Shown piece by piece: positions 6,793 through 10,355 of a DNA stretch of 10,355 nt (the stretch's first letter is position 1; each line of letters starts with the position of its first letter). The DNA comes from an uncultured Sphingomonas sp. Lineage in GTDB: Bacteria; Pseudomonadota; Alphaproteobacteria; Sphingomonadales; Sphingomonadaceae. The stretch lies in assembly GCA_934555855.1 (NCBI GenBank), contig CAKTFL010000039.1, positions 1-10,355 of the forward strand, written 5' to 3'. The translations under genes and the position numbers were made by a program. The notes beneath the pieces are model-generated. The model did no database searches. It was not told the DNA's origin and was given only the letters and a program-made list of their open reading frames with translations.

Positions 6793-6831
6793 GGAGGGCT
6801 GCCCTGAACCAGGGCTTAGGCTGAGCCCTCC
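6793..6831. repeat. Nested inverted repeat between convergent tldD and HAD genes
   Basis: GGAGGGCT (6793-6800) pairs perfectly with AGCCCTCC (6824-6831). Inside it GCCCTG-AAC-CAGGGC (6801-6815) forms a second hairpin directly stacked on the first arm, leaving an 8-nt bulge. It sits midway between two convergent genes, so a bidirectional stop signal is possible, but no T-run follows on either strand. The surrounding spacer (6665-6870) has no gene. Confidence 0.4.
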
Positions 6832-6839
6832 CCTTCTCC

Positions 6840-6856
6840 CCTTCGACAAGCTCAGG
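6840..6856. repeat. Dispersed intergenic repeat, copy 2 (CTTCGACAAGCTCAG core)
   Basis: CCTTCGACAAGCTCAGG, whose core at 6841-6855 differs at one position from the copy at 3653-3667. The outer CCT and AGG are complementary. Like copy 1 it lies in a spacer next to a gene end, here 14 bp from the stop of the HAD gene. Confidence 0.7.
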
Positions 6857-6870
6857 CGAACGGGGGAGGA

Positions 6871-7554
6871 TCAGGCGAGCAGTCGCGCCACCTCGGCAAA
6901 GTCGCCGGCGATCGCATCCACGCCCAGGGCGCGAAGGCGGTCGTCATGGCCGATGCCGCAATGCGTTCCCGCGCATAGGCCGATGACATAGGCGCTCGAT
7001 GCCACCGCGCCTGTCGCCCCGACCGGAGAGTCCTCCAGGATGGCGGTTTTCCGGATATCGACGCCGAGCGCACGGGCGCCGTGCAGGTACAGGTCCGGCG
7101 CCGGCTTACCGCGCCCGACATGCTCCTTGCCGGAATAGACATGGCTGCCGAACGCGTCGCGCAAGCCGATATGGCGCAGGTGGCGATCGATCCACTCGGT
7201 CGAGCTGGACGACACGATCGCCTTGGGCAGTTCGGGCGGCAGCGCGCGGACAAAGGCGACGGCGCCATCGACCGGATCCACTCCCGCCGCCAGCACGCGC
7301 GCATTCTCCTCGGTCCGAGCGTCGTGAAACGCCTGAGGCAGCGTGCCGCCGATATGACTTTCGACCCGGGCGATGAAGTCGGTGCCCGACAGCCCCATGA
7401 AATGGGCCATGGAGTGCTCGGCGGTGGTGGGATAGCCGGCCGCGGTCAGCCAGTCGGCCAGGTGCCGGTTGCCGCTATATTCGCTCTCGATCAGCACGCC
7501 GTCGAAATCGAACAGCAGCGCGTCGAAGCGTACCGGAAGCACGCCGCCGCTCAT
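6871..7554 (-). CDS. HAD-superfamily phosphatase (subfamily IA, beta-phosphoglucomutase-like)
   Basis: Soluble hydrolase of 227 residues. All four HAD motifs are present: motif I FDFDGVL with nucleophile Asp16 and acid/base Asp18, motif II IVSSSS, motif III Lys150 in GRGKPAPDLYL, and motif IV LEDSPVG with Glu174-Asp175 for Mg2+. The helical cap follows motif I, as in subfamily IA phosphatases and beta-phosphoglucomutases. Together these indicate a small phosphorylated metabolite, probably a sugar phosphate, as substrate; the exact one cannot be told. The ATG overlaps the stop of yggS in an ATGA (7551-7554), so the two are translationally coupled in one operon. Proteins of this class are often annotated only as HAD family hydrolase. 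Confidence 0.92.
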   Translation of the reverse strand: MSGGVLPVRFDALLFDFDGVLIESEYSGNRHLADWLTAAGYPTTAEHSMAHFMGLSGTDFIARVESHIGGTLPQAFHDARTEENARVLAAGVDPVDGAVAFVRALPPELPKAIVSSSSTEWIDRHLRHIGLRDAFGSHVYSGKEHVGRGKPAPDLYLHGARALGVDIRKTAILEDSPVGATGAVASSAYVIGLCAGTHCGIGHDDRLRALGVDAIAGDFAEVARLLA

Positions 7555-8210
7555 GCGCGCGATCCGAACAGGGCACTGCCGACCCGCACACGCGTCGACC
7601 CCAGCATCGCCGCCGTCTCGAAATCGTCCGACATGCCCATGCTGAGTTCCTCCAGCCCGTGATCGCGCGCCAGCTTGGCGAGCAGGGCGAAATAGGGGGC
7701 CGCTTCCAGATCGGCCGGGGGCACCGCCATCAGGCCGGCCACCGGCAGCAGGTCGCGCGCCTGGGCGAGCAGCTGCGGCAGGTCGGCCACCGCGCAGCCG
7801 CCCTTTTGCGGTTCGTCGCCAATATTGACCTGGATGAAGCAGGCCGGCCGACGGCCGGCGGCGTCCATCGCCTTGGCGAGCGCCGCGACCAGTGAGGGCC
7901 GGTCGACCGAGTGGATCGCATCGAAGAGCGCCACCGCGTCGGCCGCCTTGTTCGACTGGAGCTGGCCGATCAGGTGCAGCTCGATGCCGGGGGTTTCCTC
8001 GCGCAGAGCGGGCCATTTCTCCGCCGCTTCCTGAACGCGGTTCTCGCCGAACACATGCTGGCCGGCGGCGATCAGCGGGCGGATCATGTCGGCCGGATGA
8101 GTCTTCGACACCGCGATCAGCGTCGCCGCCCCGGCCGGGCGCCCGGCCAGCGCTGCGGCACGATCCAGGCGGATACGCACGTCGTTCAATCGATTGGCGG
8201 GAGAGGTCAT
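7551..8210 (-). CDS. yggS: YggS/PROSC-family pyridoxal phosphate homeostasis protein
   Basis: Fold-type III PLP-binding protein of 219 residues with no known catalytic turnover, thought to buffer or deliver pyridoxal 5'-phosphate; loss in E. coli disturbs amino-acid and vitamin B6 balance. Lys36 in LIAVSKTHP is the predicted Schiff-base lysine. Further family blocks are FGENRVQEAAEKW, LHLIGQLQSNK, IHSVDR, IQVNIGDEPQKGG and, at the C terminus, LSMGMSDDFETAAMLGSTRVRVGSALFG, whose Ser and Thr residues hold the phosphate. ATG at 8210 is the family start. No ribosome site is visible, but TATAGC lies 6 bp upstream, so the mRNA may be leaderless. It overlaps the HAD gene downstream by 4 bp. It is divergent from the ThiE-like gene with a gap of only 21 bp. 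Confidence 0.95.
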   Translation of the reverse strand: MTSPANRLNDVRIRLDRAAALAGRPAGAATLIAVSKTHPADMIRPLIAAGQHVFGENRVQEAAEKWPALREETPGIELHLIGQLQSNKAADAVALFDAIHSVDRPSLVAALAKAMDAAGRRPACFIQVNIGDEPQKGGCAVADLPQLLAQARDLLPVAGLMAVPPADLEAAPYFALLAKLARDHGLEELSMGMSDDFETAAMLGSTRVRVGSALFGSRA

Positions 8211-8216
8211 GGCGGC

Positions 8217-8222
8217 GCTATA
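8217..8222 (-). promoter_or_regulatory. Candidate -10 box of yggS
   Basis: On the minus strand TATAGC (4 of 6 to TATAAT) ends 6 bp before the yggS ATG. The hexamer 17 bp upstream is TTTCGA, a poor -35. The same spacing from -10 to ATG is seen at tldD. The site lies inside the 21-bp gap shared with the divergent ThiE-like gene. Confidence 0.3.
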
Positions 8223-8231
8223 GGGGCGCGC

Positions 8232-8765
8232 GTGCGTCCTCGAAACCCTGTTCCGCGCCTGTGGCTGATGACCGACGAGCGGGTCGGCGAGGGCTTGTGG
8301 CCGGCGCTGCGCCGCCTGCCGCCTGGCTCGGGCGTGGTGCTGCGCCACCACGCCACCGCCCCGGCCGATCGACGGCGGCTGATCCTGGCGGTGCGTCGGA
8401 TCGCGACGGCCCGGCGGCTGGTGCTGGTCGTCGCCGGCGGAGCGCCCGCCGCTGGCACCCATGGCGCGGGACCGGACGGGGCGCGGGGGAACGGGTCAAG
8501 GACATGGTCGGCGCATGACCGTCGCGAGGCGCTGGCCGGCATCCGGGCGGGAGCCGCCGTGCTGTTCGTGTCGCCGGTGTTCCCGACCCGCTCCCATCCC
8601 GGCGCCCCGGCCCTGGGCGCGGCCAGGGCGGCGCGCATCGGCGCGGGCCTGGGCGCGGCCGTGATCGCGCTGGGCGGCATGAACCGGCGGCGCTGGCTAA
8701 GGATCCGGCATTGGGGATTTCACGGGCTGGCGGCGATCGACGCGCTCAGCCCCAAGATCGGCTGA
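8232..8765 (+). CDS. Thiamine phosphate synthase-like protein (ThiE/TenI fold, divergent)
   Basis: A 177-residue homologue of thiamine phosphate synthase. Family marks are SAHDRREALAGIRAGA ahead of VSPVFPTRSHPGA (113-125), corresponding to the GPxFxTxTK loop, and VIALGGM (144-150), corresponding to the phosphate-binding AIGGI strand. The N-terminal VVLRHHA resembles IQLREK but lacks its lysine. The usual aspartate-containing segments (ND at the Mg2+ site and DGVHLGQxD) are absent, the latter replaced by AGTHGAGPDG. It may therefore be TenI-like, catalytically altered or inactive. I chose GTG at 8232, which has AGGGG at 8222-8226, 5 nt away; ATG at 8268 would drop the conserved RLWLMTDER start. 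It is divergent from yggS and convergent with the beta-barrel gene, 9 bp between stops. The family is likely; the activity is uncertain. Confidence 0.8.
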   Translation: MRPRNPVPRLWLMTDERVGEGLWPALRRLPPGSGVVLRHHATAPADRRRLILAVRRIATARRLVLVVAGGAPAAGTHGAGPDGARGNGSRTWSAHDRREALAGIRAGAAVLFVSPVFPTRSHPGAPALGAARAARIGAGLGAAVIALGGMNRRRWLRIRHWGFHGLAAIDALSPKIG

Positions 8766-8778
8766 TCCGCCGGATCAG
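8762..8778. terminator. Palindrome covering both convergent stop codons
   Basis: CTGATCCGCCGGATCAG is a perfect 8-bp inverted repeat around one central base. It contains the TGA of the ThiE-like gene (8763-8765) and, on the other strand, the TGA of the beta-barrel gene (8777-8775). As RNA it forms a 7-bp stem with a GCC loop on either strand. No T-run follows, so a bidirectional terminator role is only plausible. Confidence 0.4.
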
Positions 8779-9488
8779 AAGCGGAAGGCTGTTCCGATAT
8801 ACACGGCCTGGCTGTCGCGCCTGTCCGATTCAAGCCGGGTCAGCCGCTCACGATCGGTGCGATAGCGGATGCCGGCCATCACATCGAGGTTGCGGGTCAG
8901 CTTGTACGAACCGCCCAGGTCGACCGAATAGCTGGGCGCTTCCTCGACCAGCTTGGGCACGTCCGCCAGCGGACGGTCGGCCGCGGCGCGGACGCGGCCG
9001 CTGAAGCGGCTGCCCGCATAGCTGAGGGCAACGTCCGCGGCCTCACGGCCGCCGGGGCGGGCCGCCATGTCGACGCGGCCCATGTCGCCGGAAACCGCGA
9101 ACCGCTTCCAGCCGACCGCGACGCCGAGATTATAGGCGATGGGCTTCAGCCCGCCCTGCGGCTCGGCGGCGGCCAGCGCGACCTGACCGCGATCGGCCGG
9201 GCGGTTCGTGCGGGCGCGCACGGCGACGGTCACGGAGCGGCTGGTATCCTTCACTTCGGCCGGCGTGAACCGGAAGCTGCCGCCATCCAGGCCGGCCCGC
9301 GACATCATCGCGGCAAGGCGGGGATCGGCGGCAACGGGGGTAAAGGTGCCGAGAACGGCGGACGACGCGGCCGGCCGGCCTGCGACCCGCTTGGCCGGTG
9401 CCGCATCCAACGCGGCGGGCACGACGAAGGCCATCGCGGCGACAAGCGCCACGCCCCCCATCATCGCTCCGATCCGCCCTGCGGTCAC
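8775..9488 (-). CDS. Predicted outer-membrane beta-barrel (porin-like) protein
   Basis: I do not recognise a named family. The 237-residue product starts with a signal peptide: a short basic start, a hydrophobic core (MMGGVALVAAMAFVVPAAL) and an Ala-rich cleavage region near residue 28-30. A low-complexity Ala/Pro segment follows. The second half has alternating, amphipathic strands such as YSVDLGGSYKLTRNLDVMAGIRY. The chain ends VYIGTAFRF, with a C-terminal Phe and alternating aromatics as in the BAM recognition signal of outer-membrane barrels. The predicted place is the outer membrane; the cargo is unknown and the barrel would be small. GTG at 9488 is preceded by AAAGGTGG (9499-9492), so I prefer it to the GTG at 9551, which would put 21 polar residues ahead of the signal peptide. 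Its stop lies 9 bp from the convergent ThiE-like gene. Confidence 0.7.
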   Translation of the reverse strand: MTAGRIGAMMGGVALVAAMAFVVPAALDAAPAKRVAGRPAASSAVLGTFTPVAADPRLAAMMSRAGLDGGSFRFTPAEVKDTSRSVTVAVRARTNRPADRGQVALAAAEPQGGLKPIAYNLGVAVGWKRFAVSGDMGRVDMAARPGGREAADVALSYAGSRFSGRVRAAADRPLADVPKLVEEAPSYSVDLGGSYKLTRNLDVMAGIRYRTDRERLTRLESDRRDSQAVYIGTAFRF

Positions 9489-9522
9489 ATCCCACCTTTG
9501 CACATCCCGGCCACCCGACCGG

Positions 9523-9528
9523 ATTATT
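9523..9528 (-). promoter_or_regulatory. Candidate -10 box of the beta-barrel gene
   Basis: AATAAT on the minus strand (5 of 6 to TATAAT) lies in the AT-rich island at about 9521-9600. It would give a leader of about 28 nt containing the AAAGGTGG ribosome site. The -35 region 17 bp upstream (GTGTTA) is a poor match. The rest of the 210-bp spacer to the DUF3576 gene holds no gene; its plus strand has TTGCGA (9639-9644) and TAGAGC (9662-9667), 17 bp apart, a weak possible promoter for DUF3576-leuS. Confidence 0.3.
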
Positions 9529-9698
9529 TTCTTGATAAGCAGCGGTAACACGAAATGCTCCGCATGAGTCCATATGCAGCGACAATATTACGGGGGTGTT
9601 GCCCATTTTCCACAGCGCGGGCCCCCGCTCCACCCTGCTTGCGACGGGACTGGTGCGCCTGTAGAGCGGGCCACTACGTCCATGCCAGGATTTCCCCG

Positions 9699-10136
9699 AT
9701 GACCCGCCCGCTGCGTACCGCGTTCCTTCTTGCCGCCGCGACCGTTTCGCTGGCGGCGTGCAGCCGGGGCGGCGCCCGACCCGCAGCCGACATCGCCGCG
9801 TCGAAGGTGACCACGATCGGCGTCAACGCCTATCTGTGGCGCGCCAGCCTCGACACCCTGTCCTTCATGCCGCTGGTGCAGACCGATTCCAACGGCGGCG
9901 TGATCGTGACCGACTGGTACGTGAACCCGCAGGTGCCGTCCGAGCGGATGAAGGTCACCGTGACGATCCTGGACCAGGACTTGCGCGCCGATGCCGTTCG
10001 CGTCGCGGCGCTTCGCCAGCTGCAGCAGAACGGCCAGTGGGTCGCCGCGCCCGTCCGCGCCGCCACCGTGCAGAAGCTGGAGGAAGTGATCCTGACCCGC
10101 GCCCGCGACCTGAGGCGCGCGGCGATCGCGGGCTGA
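9699..10136 (+). CDS. DUF3576-family lipoprotein
   Basis: Small envelope lipoprotein of 145 residues. The N terminus has a basic start, a hydrophobic core (AFLLAAATVSLAAC) and a lipobox LAAC with lipidated Cys21. After a short Gly/Ala/Pro linker the conserved body begins at about residue 37 with TIGVNAYLWRASLDTLSFMPL and continues through the VIVTDWYVNP block, the features of DUF3576. No function is established for this family. CAGGA at 9686-9690, 8 nt before the ATG, supports the start. It ends 7 bp before leuS on the same strand. The pair DUF3576-leuS is one I recall from other alphaproteobacteria and suggests co-transcription, possibly with further envelope genes beyond leuS. Confidence 0.9.
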   Translation: MTRPLRTAFLLAAATVSLAACSRGGARPAADIAASKVTTIGVNAYLWRASLDTLSFMPLVQTDSNGGVIVTDWYVNPQVPSERMKVTVTILDQDLRADAVRVAALRQLQQNGQWVAAPVRAATVQKLEEVILTRARDLRRAAIAG

Positions 10137-10143
10137 TCCTGCC

Positions 10144-10355
10144 ATGGCATCCCCGCGCGACAACGCGCCCGCCGGCGCCGACGGCGACACGCCCGCCGGC
10201 CCCCGCGCCGACGCGCGCCCCGCACAGCGCGACAACGCGCCCGCTGCGACAACCCGCTTCAATGCGCTGAAGGCCGACGCTGCCTGGCAGGCGGTGTGGG
10301 ACGAGCGCCGCACCTTCGCCACCCGCGACGACAGCGGCAAGCCGCACAGCTATGT
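10144..10355 (+). CDS. leuS: Leucyl-tRNA synthetase, N-terminal fragment (cut by window end)
   Basis: The first 70 residues of a class I aminoacyl-tRNA synthetase that charges tRNA-Leu. From residue about 38 it reads RFNALKADAAWQAVWDERRTF, then a short variable stretch and KPHSYV, matching the start of bacterial LeuRS just before the block that leads to the HIGH motif, which lies beyond the window. The first ~37 residues are an unusual Ala/Pro/Arg/Asp-rich extension, probably disordered, that includes the repeated peptide RDNAPA; most bacterial LeuRS proteins begin near the RFN block. ATG at 10144 lies 7 bp after the DUF3576 stop and has no clear ribosome site, so translation may be coupled. 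No ATG or GTG lies between the extension and the RFN block, which supports this start. Confidence 0.9.
   Translation, partial: MASPRDNAPAGADGDTPAGPRADARPAQRDNAPAATTRFNALKADAAWQAVWDERRTFATRDDSGKPHSY
10155..10244 (+). repeat. In-frame 18-bp direct repeat in the 5' end of leuS
   Basis: GCGCGACAACGCGCCCGC occurs at 10155-10172 and again at 10227-10244. The copies are 72 bp (24 codons) apart, so both encode RDNAPA. The sequence between them is also GC-rich and repetitive (GACACGCCCGCCGGC-like). This marks the low-complexity N-terminal extension of the synthetase. Confidence 0.8.

Noticed and set aside
7555..8016. N-terminal extension of the HAD frame into yggS
   Set aside because: The region codes for YggS in another frame, and the HAD fold begins just after ATG at 7554, which overlaps the yggS stop as a coupled start.
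1..10355. Search for a defence, phage, secondary-metabolite or other accessory system
   Set aside because: All recognisable genes are housekeeping or envelope families typical of core chromosome, with no integrase, transposase, CRISPR repeats, toxin-antitoxin pair or composition break.

Overview
The window is a high-GC chromosomal segment whose gene families and local order fit an alphaproteobacterium of the Sphingomonadales (Sphingomonas-like). The clues are a DUF3576 lipoprotein directly ahead of leuS, an NDUFS6-type CHCC zinc-finger protein ahead of tldD, a short divergent thiamine-phosphate-synthase-like protein opposite a YggS protein, and intergenic copies of a CTTCGACARGCTCAG-type repeat. 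The assignment rests on recognition of protein families, not on a database search. No rRNA, tRNA, CRISPR array, insertion sequence, integrase or phage gene is visible. This looks like ordinary core chromosome with repeat-rich intergenic spacers, and I do not see a convincing new multi-gene system.

Layout, left to right. A CPA1-type Na+/H+ antiporter (+, 41-1258) converges on, and overlaps by 7 bp, a PilZ-domain protein with a C-terminal membrane helix (-, 1252-1788). The PilZ gene lies just downstream of nadB, L-aspartate oxidase (-, 1862-3445). The 301-bp gap upstream of nadB carries three copies of a CGGAACCGGA box and one dispersed repeat. Next is an ABC-2-type ATPase without a permease (-, 3747-4682). 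Divergent from it is a small CHCC zinc-finger protein (+, 4764-4997). A 239-bp spacer full of hairpins leads to tldD (+, 5237-6664).

After another repeat-bearing convergent spacer (6665-6870) comes a two-gene minus-strand operon. In it yggS (PLP homeostasis, 7551-8210) is translationally coupled by a 4-bp ATGA overlap to a HAD-family phosphatase (6871-7554). A degenerate-looking thiamine phosphate synthase homologue (+, 8232-8765) starts only 21 bp from yggS. It ends 9 bp from a predicted outer-membrane beta-barrel protein (-, 8775-9488), and one palindrome covers both stop codons. The window closes with a DUF3576 lipoprotein (+, 9699-10136) and, 7 bp later, the 5' end of leuS (+, from 10144, cut by the window edge).

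Functionally the genes are mostly housekeeping: ion homeostasis, NAD synthesis, PLP homeostasis, peptide proteolysis and tRNA charging. The most useful second looks are the repeated box upstream of nadB, the nested hairpin element before tldD, the apparent leaderless starts of tldD and yggS, and the ThiE-like protein that lacks the usual catalytic signatures.
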